NCBI RefSeq assembly: GCF_004402215.1
Contig: NZ_SOEZ01000036.1
Location: 1-64,000 of the forward strand
Reading direction: 5' to 3'
DNA length: 64,000 nt
From: Cryobacterium tagatosivorans
GTDB lineage: Bacteria; Actinomycetota; Actinomycetes; Actinomycetales; Microbacteriaceae
Part shown: one piece after another, positions 1-8,608 of the stretch
Position numbering within the stretch: the stretch's first letter is position 1
How the letters are laid out: every line of letters starts with the position of its first letter
Made by a program: the position numbers and the translations under genes
The notes under the pieces: generated by a model
What the model saw: the letters and a program-made list of their open reading frames with translations, nothing else
What the model was told of the DNA's origin: nothing
Database searches by the model: none

Positions 1-1
1 G

Positions 2-1264
2 GCCGTGCCCTCGGCAGCCGCCACGCCGGCACCGCGGCCCGTCCCCGCCGCGGCCACCGTCCCCGGCCGCCTGCGCACCTGCTCGGTCGCGGGGCTGGCC
101 GCCGACCCCCGGCTCGCCGACTTCCAGGCGCAGGTGGTCAACGCGGACACCGGCGCGGTGCTCTTCGACCGCGGCGGCCGCACGGCCTCCCGCACGGCCA
201 GCGTGCTCAAGGTGCTCACCAGCGCCGCCGCGCTGAGCGTGCTCGGGCCGGACTACCGGGCGTCGACGACCGTCGTGGCCGGCAGCGAACCCGGCCAGGT
301 GGTGCTCGTCGGCGGAGGGGACCTGACCCTGTCCCGCACTTCGGCGGGGGAGGCATCCGTCTACGCCGGCGCCGCCCATCTCGACGAGCTGGCCCGGCAG
401 ACCCTGGCCGCGTGGACCGCGGCGCACCCGGGCACCCCGATCACCTCACTCGTGCTCGACTCCTCGCTCTTCGGCGGGCCCGGCTGGCAGCCCGGCTGGG
501 CGCGCACGGAGCTGGCCGCCGGCTACATGCCCGAGATCACCGCGCTCCAGGTCGACGGCGACCGGGAGAACCCCTACCGAGGCACCTCGCCGCGCAGCGA
601 GGACCCGATCAATCGTGCCGGGCAGGCCTTCGCCGACGCGCTCGGCGGCGGACTGGCGATCAGCCGGGGCGCCGCCCCCGCCGGCGCCGCGAGGCTCGCC
701 GCCGTCTCCTCGCAGCCCGTGTCCACGCTGGTCAAGCAGTCGCTCATCGTCTCCGACAACGCCATCGCCGAGATGCTCGCCCGGCTCGTCGCGGTGAAGT
801 CGGGAGCCGGGAACACCTTCGCTGCACTGCAGCAGGGCATCCTCGGCGGCCTCGAACCCTACGGCATAGACACGACCGGGATCGTGATCAAAGACGGGTC
901 CGGCCTGAGCGTCGACAACGCGGTCGCGCCGGCCTACCTCACCCGCCTGTTCGTGAAGATCCACAAGCGCGAGGGCAGCCTGGGCGTCATCGCCGACGGC
1001 CTCCCCGTCGCCGGGCGGAGCGGGTCGCTCTCCTACAGCGACCGGTTCGCCGGCGACAACGCGGCGGCCGACGGCGCGGTCTTCGCGAAGACAGGCTGGA
1101 TCGACACCGGGTACACGCTCTCGGGGATCATCCATTCCGCCGACGGGACCCCGCTGACCTTCGCCGTATACGCGCTGGGTGATGTGAGCGATAATGCGAA
1201 GCAGGCCATCGATACCATTACGACGGGGTTCTTCCGCTGCGGCGACAACCTCTCGAACAACTGA
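2..1264 (+). CDS. dacB: D-alanyl-D-alanine carboxypeptidase/endopeptidase, PBP4 (S13) family, 5'-incomplete
   Basis: Penicillin-binding protein 4 type enzyme that trims peptidoglycan stem peptides outside the membrane by D,D-carboxypeptidase and endopeptidase action. Counting from the in-frame GTG at 5, all three penicilloyl-serine signatures are visible: S66-V-L-K69 with the nucleophile, S250-D-N252, and K362-T-G364. The first 25 residues are an Ala/Pro-rich linker with no signal peptide, so the export signal and true start probably lie before the window and the gene is incomplete at its 5' end. Family members usually have 450-500 residues; 419 are visible. The nicotinamidase gene begins 17 bp after the stop, so the two may share a transcript. 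Family assignment is firm; the balance of the two activities cannot be read from sequence. Confidence 0.93.
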   Translation, partial: AVPSAAATPAPRPVPAAATVPGRLRTCSVAGLAADPRLADFQAQVVNADTGAVLFDRGGRTASRTASVLKVLTSAAALSVLGPDYRASTTVVAGSEPGQVVLVGGGDLTLSRTSAGEASVYAGAAHLDELARQTLAAWTAAHPGTPITSLVLDSSLFGGPGWQPGWARTELAAGYMPEITALQVDGDRENPYRGTSPRSEDPINRAGQAFADALGGGLAISRGAAPAGAARLAAVSSQPVSTLVKQSLIVSDNAIAEMLARLVAVKSGAGNTFAALQQGILGGLEPYGIDTTGIVIKDGSGLSVDNAVAPAYLTRLFVKIHKREGSLGVIADGLPVAGRSGSLSYSDRFAGDNAAADGAVFAKTGWIDTGYTLSGIIHSADGTPLTFAVYALGDVSDNAKQAIDTITTGFFRCGDNLSNN

Positions 1265-1281
1265 TAGCGAAGGAGCAATCC

Positions 1282-1872
1282 GTGACCAGGGCACTGTTCA
1301 TCATCGACGTGCAGAACGACTTCACCGAGGGCGGCACCCTCGCCGTGCAGGGCGGCGGCGCCGTGGCCAAAGCGGTGACCGAACTGCTGGCGGCGCATCC
1401 GGACGCCTATGACGTCATCTTCGCGTCCCGGGACTGGCACGACGCCGACAGCGACAATGCCGGCCACTTCGCCACGGAGGGCGAGCCCGACTTCATTGCC
1501 ACCTGGCCCGTGCACTGCGTCGCCGACACGCCCGGCGCCGAGTACCACTTGGCCCTGCTGCTGCCAGAGGAGACGATCCACATCCGCAAGGGCCAGGGGT
1601 CGCCGGGCTACTCGATCTTCGACGGCGTCTCCGAGGGCGGCGACAAGACCGGTGAGCTGCTGATCACCAACGGGGTGACGGATGTCGACGTCGTCGGCCT
1701 CGCCACGGACTACTGTGTGCGCGCCTCGGTGGTCGACGCCCTCGAGCACGGCCAGCACGTGCGCGTGCTCACCGACCTCGTCGCCGGGGTGTCGGCGGAG
1801 ACGAGCGAAGCGGCCCTGGCCGAACTGGCCCACCTGGGCGCCGTGCTCACCACGTCTGACGTGGTCGAGTAG
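1282..1872 (+). CDS. pncA: Nicotinamidase (isochorismatase-like fold)
   Basis: Cytoplasmic hydrolase that deamidates nicotinamide to nicotinate for NAD salvage; PncA enzymes also hydrolyse pyrazinamide. The 196 residues span one isochorismatase-like domain. The catalytic triad of the family is present: D9 (in LFIIDVQNDF), the lysine of HIRKGQG, and C145 in ATDYCVRAS. D51 and H53 (SRDWHD) match two of the metal ligands. The start is GTG at 1282, chosen because AAGGAG at 1270-1275 is well spaced and the family conserves a few residues before the first aspartate. The next gene starts on the base after the stop, so the two should be translated together. A related amidohydrolase specificity is possible, but the motif set is the classical PncA one. 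Confidence 0.92.
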   Translation: MTRALFIIDVQNDFTEGGTLAVQGGGAVAKAVTELLAAHPDAYDVIFASRDWHDADSDNAGHFATEGEPDFIATWPVHCVADTPGAEYHLALLLPEETIHIRKGQGSPGYSIFDGVSEGGDKTGELLITNGVTDVDVVGLATDYCVRASVVDALEHGQHVRVLTDLVAGVSAETSEAALAELAHLGAVLTTSDVVE

Positions 1873-2640
1873 GTGTCGCTGAGTGAGCGTCCGGTAACGG
1901 TGGCCGAGTTCGCCCGGCGCCTCGACGGCGTGCGGATCGCCTACGACTACGTGCCGGGGGAGCGCCCCATCCTCCTCGTGCACGGTTTCGCGTCGACGGC
2001 GGCGGTCACCTGGTCGACGCCCGGCTGGGTGCGGGCGATCACGGATGCCGGACGCGGCGTCATCACGCCCGACCTGCGCGGCCATGGCCGCAGCGATGCC
2101 CCGCGGCGCGCGACCGACTACGCGCCGCGCCAGCTCGCGGCCGACCTCGTCGCCGTGCTCGACGCGCTCGAGCTGGACCAGGTCGACGTCATCGCCTACT
2201 CGATGGGCTCGCGCGTCGCCGCGGCCCTTACCCAGCTGGCGCCCGAGCGGGTGCGGCGGGTCGTGCTCGGCGGAGCCGGGCCGCTCGAACTCTTCGAGAC
2301 CTGGGACCTGGACGCCGTGCGCCGCTTCGTCACCCACGGCGAGCTGCCGGCCGACCCGACGATCGCGGCTGTGCTCGGCGCGGCAATCCAGGCCGGCGCC
2401 GACCGGGAAGCGCTCATGGCCTGCGTGCAGGGAGTCGCCGGCGCCACGCTCGACGTGCCGCCGGGCATCCCGGTGCTCTACGTCGCCGGCGGAGCCGACA
2501 CGATCCCGGCCGGGGTCGCCGAGGTTGCGCGTGCGCGCGGCTCGGAGTTCCTGGAGCTCCCCGGCCGCGGCCACATCAACGCGCTGACCTCCCGCGAGTT
2601 CAAGCAGGCCGCGCTCGCCTTCCTCGCCTCGGCGCCCTGA
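1873..2640 (+). CDS. Alpha/beta-fold hydrolase, substrate unknown
   Basis: Single-domain alpha/beta hydrolase of 255 residues with no signal peptide or membrane segment. The oxyanion region is LLVHGF near residue 35, the nucleophile is S110 in the elbow AYSMGS, and the catalytic histidine is H234 in GRGHINA; the acid is probably the Asp of AGGADT around residue 208. GHGRSD near residue 70 is typical of the esterase, haloperoxidase and dienelactone-hydrolase-like group. GTG at 1873 directly follows the TAG of pncA, implying translational coupling, but that context does not reveal a substrate. Esterase, lactonase or C-C hydrolase are all possible. Confidence 0.85.
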   Translation: MSLSERPVTVAEFARRLDGVRIAYDYVPGERPILLVHGFASTAAVTWSTPGWVRAITDAGRGVITPDLRGHGRSDAPRRATDYAPRQLAADLVAVLDALELDQVDVIAYSMGSRVAAALTQLAPERVRRVVLGGAGPLELFETWDLDAVRRFVTHGELPADPTIAAVLGAAIQAGADREALMACVQGVAGATLDVPPGIPVLYVAGGADTIPAGVAEVARARGSEFLELPGRGHINALTSREFKQAALAFLASAP

Positions 2641-2781
2641 GCAGCCCGTAGCGCCGAGAAAAATTCTCCAGAAATTCCCGAGCACGTGCATCCGTTCTCG
2701 ATGCGGTGGGGCAAGTACCTGTAAGAGGAAAAAATCCCCTCTTCAGAGTGACCCACACCCACCCATAACCAGGAGGAAACG

Positions 2782-3618
2782 ATGCTCAAATCCCTCAAGA
2801 TCGGCATGGCGGCCGCCGCTGTCGGTGCCGTCGTCACGCTCGGTGGTATCGCGCCGGCTCAGGCCGCGGACGACGTCGCCATGCTGTCCGTGCTGCACGG
2901 AGTTCCCGACCTCACGGTCGATGTCTATGTGAATGACAAGCTCACCCTCGACGACTTCAAGCCGGGTGACCTCGCAGGTCCGCTCGAACTCGCCCCGGGT
3001 ACCTACACCGTCGCCATCACGGCCTCGGACGCCGCAGATGCGAGCAAACCCGCCATTGGGCCGGTGGACCTCCCCCTTGAAGCCGGCAAGAACTACACCG
3101 CAGCCGCGCATCTCGATGAGGCCGGCAAGCCAACGGCGACGTTGTTCACCAATGACATCTCGCAGCTCGCCGCCGGTGAGGGCCGACTCACGGTCCGCCA
3201 CGTGGCAGCGGCCCCCGCTGTCGATGTCCTTGCCGACGGCGCTGCGGCGATCACCAACCTGGTGAATCCGAAGGAATCGGTCCTGACCCTGCCGGCCGGC
3301 ACCATCTCGGCGGCTGTCGCAGCCACCGGAACGACTGACCCGGTGATCGGTCCGGCAGACGTGAACGTGGCTGAGGGAACGAACACGCTCGTCTACGCGT
3401 GGGGCAGCCTGGCCGACAAGAACCTCGCCCTGGCCGTCCAGACGATCGGTGGGCTGCACTCCAGCCCCGAGGGCGTCCCGGCCGGTGAGGCGGGCCTCGT
3501 CGCCACGAACCAGCCGAGCGACTCGACCGGACTCTTCGTCGGCGGCGCAGCCGTCCTGATGGGCCTCGTCGCAGCAGCGGCCCTGGGACTGCGTCGCCTC
3601 GCCGGTGCTCGCCGCTAG
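2782..3618 (+). CDS. DUF4397 domain surface protein with signal peptide and C-terminal anchor
   Basis: Exported protein of 278 residues. An N-terminal signal peptide ends at A26-Q-A28, followed by one or two DUF4397 beta-sandwich repeats (about 32-225) containing the family-typical VLHGVPD and VRHVAAAP stretches. The C-terminus has a hydrophobic segment (about 251-270) and a basic tail, RRLAGARR, which is the architecture of a sortase substrate, yet no LPXTG is present before it. AGGAGG at 2771-2776 sets the ATG start. A class F sortase gene begins 22 bp downstream and an ECF sigma/anti-sigma pair follows, so a role in envelope structure or adhesion is inferred. DUF4397 has no established biochemical function. 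Confidence 0.88.
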   Translation: MLKSLKIGMAAAAVGAVVTLGGIAPAQAADDVAMLSVLHGVPDLTVDVYVNDKLTLDDFKPGDLAGPLELAPGTYTVAITASDAADASKPAIGPVDLPLEAGKNYTAAAHLDEAGKPTATLFTNDISQLAAGEGRLTVRHVAAAPAVDVLADGAAAITNLVNPKESVLTLPAGTISAAVAATGTTDPVIGPADVNVAEGTNTLVYAWGSLADKNLALAVQTIGGLHSSPEGVPAGEAGLVATNQPSDSTGLFVGGAAVLMGLVAAAALGLRRLAGARR

Positions 3619-3640
3619 CGGGCAGGAAGGGGACACACCA

Positions 3641-4285
3641 ATGAGAGCCACAGCGAGCGCAATCGCAGCGTTTGCTGTGGCTCTCGCCCTGTTCACCGGA
3701 TGCGCCGCCTCCCCGACCGGAGCTTCGGTGGGGAAGGCGCCGCCCACCCCGAGCGAGATCCCGGCACCACTTCCCACCGCCGACGTCGATGTGCCCCGGG
3801 TAAGTTCGGCGCTCGACCTGAACCAGGTTCCGGTTCCGCTCACCCCGGAGCGGATTCGGGTCGTGTCCCTCGGCATCGACATGCCGATCGAATCCGTCGG
3901 ACTGGCTCCTGACGGTGCCATGCGGCTTCCGGCCAATCCCGCCGTTGCCGCCTGGTACCGCTACGGTCCCTCACCGACCAGTCCGACCGGGGCGACCGTC
4001 GTCGCCGCCCATGTGGACTCGCTCGTCTACGACCTTGGCCCCTTCGCCCGGCTGGCCAAGGCTGGTGCCGGCACGGAGATCGTCGTCACCACCGAGGATG
4101 GCCTGGACCGTCGCTACGCGTTGGAGTCGATCCAAACGGTGAACAAGGCGGATGTCCCCTGGGCCTCCATTTTCGACCGGTCCGGTCCCGCCCGGCTCAC
4201 CCTGGTGACGTGCGGCGGTGAATTCGACTACGACGCTCGACGGTATCTCTCCAACGTGATCGCCACGGCGCGGCCGATCCCATGA
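3641..4285 (+). CDS. Class F sortase
   Basis: Extracytoplasmic cysteine transpeptidase; class F sortases cleave sorting signals and attach proteins to the cell wall in actinobacteria. The catalytic set is complete: H124 (VAAHVDS), C191 (LVTCGG) and an arginine at R200 or R201 (DARRYLSN). The N-terminus is hydrophobic (6-18) and ends FTGC at C21, a slightly atypical lipobox with Phe at -3, so the enzyme may be a lipoprotein instead of having a plain membrane anchor. ATG at 3641 is preferred over an upstream TTG because GAAGGGGA precedes it by a normal distance. The DUF4397 protein encoded just before is the obvious candidate substrate. Length (214) is normal for class F. Confidence 0.9.
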   Translation: MRATASAIAAFAVALALFTGCAASPTGASVGKAPPTPSEIPAPLPTADVDVPRVSSALDLNQVPVPLTPERIRVVSLGIDMPIESVGLAPDGAMRLPANPAVAAWYRYGPSPTSPTGATVVAAHVDSLVYDLGPFARLAKAGAGTEIVVTTEDGLDRRYALESIQTVNKADVPWASIFDRSGPARLTLVTCGGEFDYDARRYLSNVIATARPIP

Positions 4286-4348
4286 TTCACAGGCGTGGCT
4301 ATGCTGGGGCCGACAGCGGTCGAGACGCGCTCTCCGGTGCTGTCTGAC

Positions 4349-4957
4349 ATGTACGACCTCCAGACCCGCTCACCAACCGGGGGACAGCGATTCGACGTGA
4401 CGGCACTCACCGATGAGGACGACCACGCCCCGTTGGGCGAGGCGTTCCGCGCGGGAGACGAGCGTGCGCTCGCCGAGGCCTACGCGCGATGGTCATCGCT
4501 GGTCTACACGATTGCGGTTCGCTCGCTCGGGGATCCGGGCGAGGCCGAGGACGTCACGCAGAAGGTCTTCATCAAGGCCTGGAATGGGCGGGCGAACTTC
4601 CAGCCGTCCCGCTCCCTGCTGCCGGGCTGGCTGGTCGGCATCACCCGGCACACGGTCGCGGACGCGCACGAGGCGCGCTCGCGCCGGCGCCGGGTCGAAG
4701 AGGCCGTTCTCGGCGAACTCCCCCTCAGCCAGGCCGACGGATCCATGGACGTGGCCGATCGGGTCATGATGAGCGACGAGCTCCGGCGCCTCGATCCGGT
4801 GCCGCGGCAGATAATGCAGCTGGCCTTCTACGACGATCTCACGCACACCCAGATCGCCGATAACCTCGGAATGCCGCTCGGCACCGTCAAGAGTCACATC
4901 CGTCGAAGTCTCACGAGGCTGCGCACCAGATTGGAGGCGAACGATGACACACATTGA
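4349..4957 (+). CDS. ECF-type RNA polymerase sigma factor
   Basis: Extracytoplasmic-function sigma factor with the two conserved regions. Region 2 includes VYTIAVRSLGDPGEAED followed by QKVFIKAW; region 4 carries RQIMQLAFYDDLTHTQIAD and the recognition helix GTVKSHIRRS. The start is uncertain. The frame is open back to GTG 4295 and ATG 4301, but a TATGCT box at 4300-4305 would begin transcription near 4312, so ATG 4349 is annotated; GTG 4397, preceded by GGGGGA, is another option. The stop overlaps the anti-sigma start by 14 bp, a strong sign that the two proteins form a pair. The sortase and DUF4397 genes upstream are plausible targets. Confidence 0.9.
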   Translation: MYDLQTRSPTGGQRFDVTALTDEDDHAPLGEAFRAGDERALAEAYARWSSLVYTIAVRSLGDPGEAEDVTQKVFIKAWNGRANFQPSRSLLPGWLVGITRHTVADAHEARSRRRRVEEAVLGELPLSQADGSMDVADRVMMSDELRRLDPVPRQIMQLAFYDDLTHTQIADNLGMPLGTVKSHIRRSLTRLRTRLEANDDTH

Positions 4958-5756
4958 CCGCGACAGCCTCGCGCTCATTGCCCTGGCCGAGTTCGACCTC
5001 ACCGATCCCGAACGACAGCACCTGGCCGAATGCGCGGAGTGCTCACTGGAACTGAGCTCGCTGCAGCACACCGTGGCGGTCGGCCGGTCGGCCCAGGGCG
5101 TCAAACTCGCGGCGCCCGGAGACAAGGTCTGGGCCGGCATCCACGCTGCCCTCGGCCTGTCAGAGGCGGTCGCCCCCACGCCGCGGCTCGTCGAACATGA
5201 GCCAGGAGCCGAAGCGGAATCCGAGCCGGAGACCGAAGCCGAAGCGGACGCGGAGGCCGAGCGGGTCGAACCTGCACCCATCGCGCACGTTGGGTCCGGA
5301 TCCGGGCGGCGCGGACGCCGCAACTGGATTCCGGTGGCGGTGGCCGCGGGGATCGTCGGGCTCATCGGCGGGCTCGGCGGCGGCATCTGGTGGGAGTCCA
5401 TCCGGCCGGAGGCCCCGGCGCCCGTCATTGCTGAGGCGCAGCTGGACCCCTTCCCTGGCTGGGAAGCCTCTGGCGTCGCCTATGTCGAGGAGGCGGCCGA
5501 CGGACATCGCGACGTGGTGGTCGACCTGGCCGACGCCGGCGACGATGTGCCTCTCCGCGAGGTCTGGCTCATCAAAGCGGATGCCTCGGGTCTGATCAGC
5601 ATCGGCTTCCTGGACGGCGACACGGGAACCTTCACCATTCCGGACGGGGTGAACCTCAGCGAGTATCCGCTGGTTGACGTCTCCGCGGAGCCCGACGACG
5701 GCAACCCGGCCCACTCCGGCGACTCGATCGTGCGCGGCGAACTCCGCACGCTGTGA
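4944..5756 (+). CDS. Membrane-bound anti-sigma factor with RskA-type C-terminal domain
   Basis: Negative regulator that should bind the adjacent sigma factor at the inner face of the membrane. The N-terminus has a zinc-finger-like anti-sigma motif H26-x3-C30-x2-C33. A Glu/Ala-rich acidic linker (84-110) leads through a basic patch (122-126) into one membrane helix (about 129-150), and the outer part (165-270) resembles the RskA C-terminal domain, with a conserved EVWLI core. The 14-bp overlap with the sigma gene fixes the start. In RskA-like systems, release occurs through regulated proteolysis of the membrane segment; whether that happens here is inference. The gene faces hpaD, with a family A hairpin between the two stops. 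Confidence 0.88.
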   Translation: MTHIDRDSLALIALAEFDLTDPERQHLAECAECSLELSSLQHTVAVGRSAQGVKLAAPGDKVWAGIHAALGLSEAVAPTPRLVEHEPGAEAESEPETEAEADAEAERVEPAPIAHVGSGSGRRGRRNWIPVAVAAGIVGLIGGLGGGIWWESIRPEAPAPVIAEAQLDPFPGWEASGVAYVEEAADGHRDVVVDLADAGDDVPLREVWLIKADASGLISIGFLDGDTGTFTIPDGVNLSEYPLVDVSAEPDDGNPAHSGDSIVRGELRTL

Positions 5757-5772
5757 GCGCCCGCCGCCTATC

Positions 5773-5845
5773 CTCCCCCGCGAAACCGCAGTTGTGCACG
5801 CTAAACGTCGCTGATGACGCGCACGACTGCGGTTTCGCGGGGGAG
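5773..5845. repeat. Family A intergenic palindrome, copy 1
   Basis: Inverted repeat lying between two convergent stops (anti-sigma at 5756 and hpaD at 5855). The outer 25 bp of each arm (5773-5797 and 5821-5845) pair with a single mismatch; the central 23 bp are less regular than in the other copies. The arm reads CCGCGAAACCGC then AGTTGTGC. It can fold as a long hairpin on either strand and may act as a bidirectional terminator, though no T tract follows. Confidence 0.85.
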
Positions 5846-5854
5846 AGGGAGGGG

Positions 5855-6919
5855 TTAGAGCTGGTGGCCGAGCTTGTACTCGGGGCTCGGCTCGCCCTCG
5901 CGGGTGTAGGAGAAGCCGTCGGCGCCGATCGTGACGGCCGCCTCGGCCGGCTCCGTGCGCGCCACCAGCGGGCGGACGACGCCGTCCAGGTCGAGCACGG
6001 CGGATGCCTCGCTGTACCAGCTGGGCACGACCGGGTTGCCCCACCAGTCGCGGCGCTGGTTGTCGTGCACGTCCCAGGTGAGGGTGGGGTTGTCCGGGTC
6101 GCCGGTGTAGTAATCCTGCGTGTAGATCTCGATCCGGTGCCCGTCCGGGTCGCGCAGGTACAGGTAGAACGCGTTCGACACCCCGTGGCGGCCGGGTCCG
6201 CGCTCGATCTTGTCCGACTGGCGCAGGGCACCGAGGTGGTCGCAGATGTGCAGGATCTGGTGCTGCTCGTGCGTGGCGAACGCGATGTGGTGCATCCGCG
6301 GCCCGTCGCCGCCGGTAAGGGCGACGTCGTGCACGGTTGGCTTGCGGTACATCCACGCGGCGTAGGTGGTTCCCGCGGAGTCCTGGATGTCCTCGGACAC
6401 GGTGAAGCCGAGTGCCTCGTGGTACGCGCGGGCGGCCTCGACGTCGGGGGTCATCACGTTGAAGTGGTCGAGGCGCGAGATCGCCCCGGCACCGTGCACG
6501 TCGTAGCGGCGGGTGAAGCGCTCGACGTGCTCGGCGTCGTAGAAGAACTCGACCGGGAAGCCCAGCGGGTCCTCGACCCGCACCGCTTCGCCGATGCCGC
6601 GGGTCGCGCCGACCGCGCGCGGCTCGACGCGCACGCCGAGCTCGCGGTAGTAGTCGGCGGCGACGGCGACCTCGTCCTGCGACCGCACCCGGTAGGCGAG
6701 GGCGGCGAGGGCGGCGACCGGGCCGAGGCGCAGCACGAGGGAGTGGTGCAGGTACTCCTCGAAGGCGCGCAGGTAGATGGCCTCGTCGTCCTCGTGGGTG
6801 ACGACGAGCCCGAGCACCCCCACGTAGAACGCGCGGGACGCGGCGAGGTCGGTCACGATCAGCTCCGCATAGGCGGCGCGGATGATGTCCGGCGGGGTGG
6901 AGGTGGGCTGGGGGTTCAT
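5855..6919 (-). CDS. hpaD: 3,4-dihydroxyphenylacetate (homoprotocatechuate) 2,3-dioxygenase
   Basis: Extradiol ring-cleavage dioxygenase that opens homoprotocatechuate to 5-carboxymethyl-2-hydroxymuconate semialdehyde. The 354 residues form the vicinal-oxygen-chelate fold with repeated glyoxalase-like modules. The metal triad is H152 (LDHFNV), H211 (MHHIAF) and E264 (IEIYTQ), each offset by three from the H155/H214/E267 triad known in the Brevibacterium fuscum enzyme. The C-terminal region with NPTLTWDVHDNQRRDWWG is also typical of that group. GAGGAG stands before the ATG. It is the last gene of the operon, separated from hpaE by 124 bp holding a perfect 24-bp-arm hairpin. The next enzyme, HpaE, is encoded directly upstream. 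Confidence 0.95.
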   Translation of the reverse strand: MNPQPTSTPPDIIRAAYAELIVTDLAASRAFYVGVLGLVVTHEDDEAIYLRAFEEYLHHSLVLRLGPVAALAALAYRVRSQDEVAVAADYYRELGVRVEPRAVGATRGIGEAVRVEDPLGFPVEFFYDAEHVERFTRRYDVHGAGAISRLDHFNVMTPDVEAARAYHEALGFTVSEDIQDSAGTTYAAWMYRKPTVHDVALTGGDGPRMHHIAFATHEQHQILHICDHLGALRQSDKIERGPGRHGVSNAFYLYLRDPDGHRIEIYTQDYYTGDPDNPTLTWDVHDNQRRDWWGNPVVPSWYSEASAVLDLDGVVRPLVARTEPAEAAVTIGADGFSYTREGEPSPEYKLGHQL

Positions 6920-6973
6920 GGGAGGTCTCCTCGTTGAGTGGCTTCGTGGCGGTGCGGGGACGGTGCCCCGCCC

Positions 6974-7032
6974 GTGAGGGGTCGCATATCGACCTTCCGG
7001 GCGGCAATGAAGGTCGATATGCGACCCCTCAC
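6974..7032. repeat. Palindrome D between hpaE and hpaD
   Basis: Perfect inverted repeat with 24-bp arms (6974-6997 and 7009-7032) and an 11-base loop. The arm contains GAGGGGTCGCATATCGACC. It lies inside a co-directional operon, so the mRNA should carry a very stable hairpin between the two cistrons, possibly a partial terminator or processing and stability element. No other copy is present in the window. Confidence 0.85.
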
Positions 7033-7043
7033 GCCCGATCGGG

Positions 7044-8606
7044 TCAGCGGATGCCGAAGCGCGGCGTGTGCACGACGCCGAGCGAGATGTGCACCGCCTG
7101 CTGGTCGGTGTAGAAGTCGATCGACCGGTAGCCGCCCTCGTGCCCGAGGCCGGAGGCCTTCACGCCGCCGAACGGGGTGCGGAGGTCGCGCACGTTGTGC
7201 GAGTTCAGCCAGACCATGCCGGCCTCGACCGCGTGCGCGAACGTGTGCGCACGGGTGAGGTTGGACGTCCAGAGGTACGCCGCCAGCCCGTACTTCACGC
7301 CGTTGGCCAGTTCGAGCGCCTCCGCGTCGGTGTCGAACGGGGTGATCGTGACGACCGGGCCGAAGATCTCCTCCTGGAAGATCCGCGCCGTCGGGGCGAC
7401 ATCCGCGAACACGGTCGGCGCGACGTAGTTGCCCTCCGGCAGGCCCGCCGGGCGTCCGCCGCCGGCGAGCAGGCGACCCTCGCTCTTGCCCAGCTCCACG
7501 TAGCTCATCACCTTGGCGTAGTGCTCGGGGTGCACGAGCGCGCCCACCTCGGTCTTCGGGTCGTGCGGGTCGCCGACCACGATCTGCTGCGCGCGCGCCG
7601 CGAAGCGGGCGCAGAAGTCCTCGTAGGCGCTGCGCTCGACGAGGATGCGGCTGCCGGCCGTGCAGCGCTCGCCGTTGAGCGAGAAGACGCCGAACAGGGT
7701 GGAGTCGATCGCCGCGTCGAGGTCGGCGTCGGCGAAGACCACGGCGGGGGACTTGCCGCCGAGCTCCATCGACATGCCCTTGAGGTTCGCGGCGCAGTTG
7801 CGGTAGATCAGCTGGCCGGTCGTGGTCTCGCCGGTGAAGGAGATCAGGGGGACGCCCGGGTGCTTCACCAGCGCGTCGCCCGCCTCCTCGCCGATCCCGT
7901 TGACCAGGTTGAACACCCCGTCGGGCAGCCCCGCCGCGGCGAAGATCCCCGCCCACAGGCTCGCCGACAGCGGGGTGAACTCGGCCGGCTTGAGCACGAC
8001 GGTGCAGCCGGAGGCCAGCGCGGGGGCCAGCTTCCAGCTCTCCAGCATGAAGGGGGTGTTCCACGGGGTGATCAGGCCCGCGACGCCGACCGGCTTGCGG
8101 TTGACGTAGTTGATCTGCCGCCCGGGCACGCTGTACGTGTCGTCGGCCTGCGCCACGATCAGGTCGGCGAAGAAGCGGAAGTTCTCGGCCGCGCGGTGCG
8201 CCTGGCCGAGGGCCTGCGTGATCGGCAGCCCGGTGTCGAAAGTTTCGAGTTCGGCCAGCCGGGCATCCTGCGCCTCGATCGCGTCGGCGATGCGGTTCAG
8301 GACCTGCGCGCGGGCGCGGGGGAGCATCCGCGGCCAGGGTCCGTCGGTGAACGCCCGCGTGGCGGCGGCGACGGCCAGGTCGATGTCCTCGCCCTGCCCC
8401 GCGGCGGCGGTGGCGTAGCTCAGGTTCGACACCGGGTCGAGCACGTCGAAGGTCTTCCCCGAGACGGAGTCGACGAACTCGCCGTCGATGAAGTGCTGGA
8501 TGCGGGTCGGCAGGTTTTCCGGGATGTAGTGCGCGGCGGCCGCGTGGTGGGTGGGCGCGGCGTGCATCTGGGCCGCGCGGGCGGCGGCGGAGGCGGGGTC
8601 GGGCAT
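7044..8606 (-). CDS. hpaE: 5-carboxymethyl-2-hydroxymuconate semialdehyde dehydrogenase
   Basis: NAD-dependent aldehyde dehydrogenase of 520 residues that oxidises the ring-cleavage product of HpaD to 5-carboxymethyl-2-hydroxymuconate. ALDH hallmarks are visible: the NAD-binding turn SFTGETTTG, the general-base glutamate in SMELGGKSP, and the catalytic C315 in NGERCTAGS. The HpaE assignment rests on the operon together with these motifs; sequence alone would allow other hydroxymuconic-semialdehyde dehydrogenases. The start at 8606 has AAGGGAG at good spacing and lies 2 bp after the stop of the DapA-like gene, so the genes are coupled. The reading frame is open further upstream, but that part is antisense noise over the neighbouring gene. 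Confidence 0.92.
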   Translation of the reverse strand: MPDPASAAARAAQMHAAPTHHAAAAHYIPENLPTRIQHFIDGEFVDSVSGKTFDVLDPVSNLSYATAAAGQGEDIDLAVAAATRAFTDGPWPRMLPRARAQVLNRIADAIEAQDARLAELETFDTGLPITQALGQAHRAAENFRFFADLIVAQADDTYSVPGRQINYVNRKPVGVAGLITPWNTPFMLESWKLAPALASGCTVVLKPAEFTPLSASLWAGIFAAAGLPDGVFNLVNGIGEEAGDALVKHPGVPLISFTGETTTGQLIYRNCAANLKGMSMELGGKSPAVVFADADLDAAIDSTLFGVFSLNGERCTAGSRILVERSAYEDFCARFAARAQQIVVGDPHDPKTEVGALVHPEHYAKVMSYVELGKSEGRLLAGGGRPAGLPEGNYVAPTVFADVAPTARIFQEEIFGPVVTITPFDTDAEALELANGVKYGLAAYLWTSNLTRAHTFAHAVEAGMVWLNSHNVRDLRTPFGGVKASGLGHEGGYRSIDFYTDQQAVHISLGVVHTPRFGIR

Positions 8607-8608
8607 GG

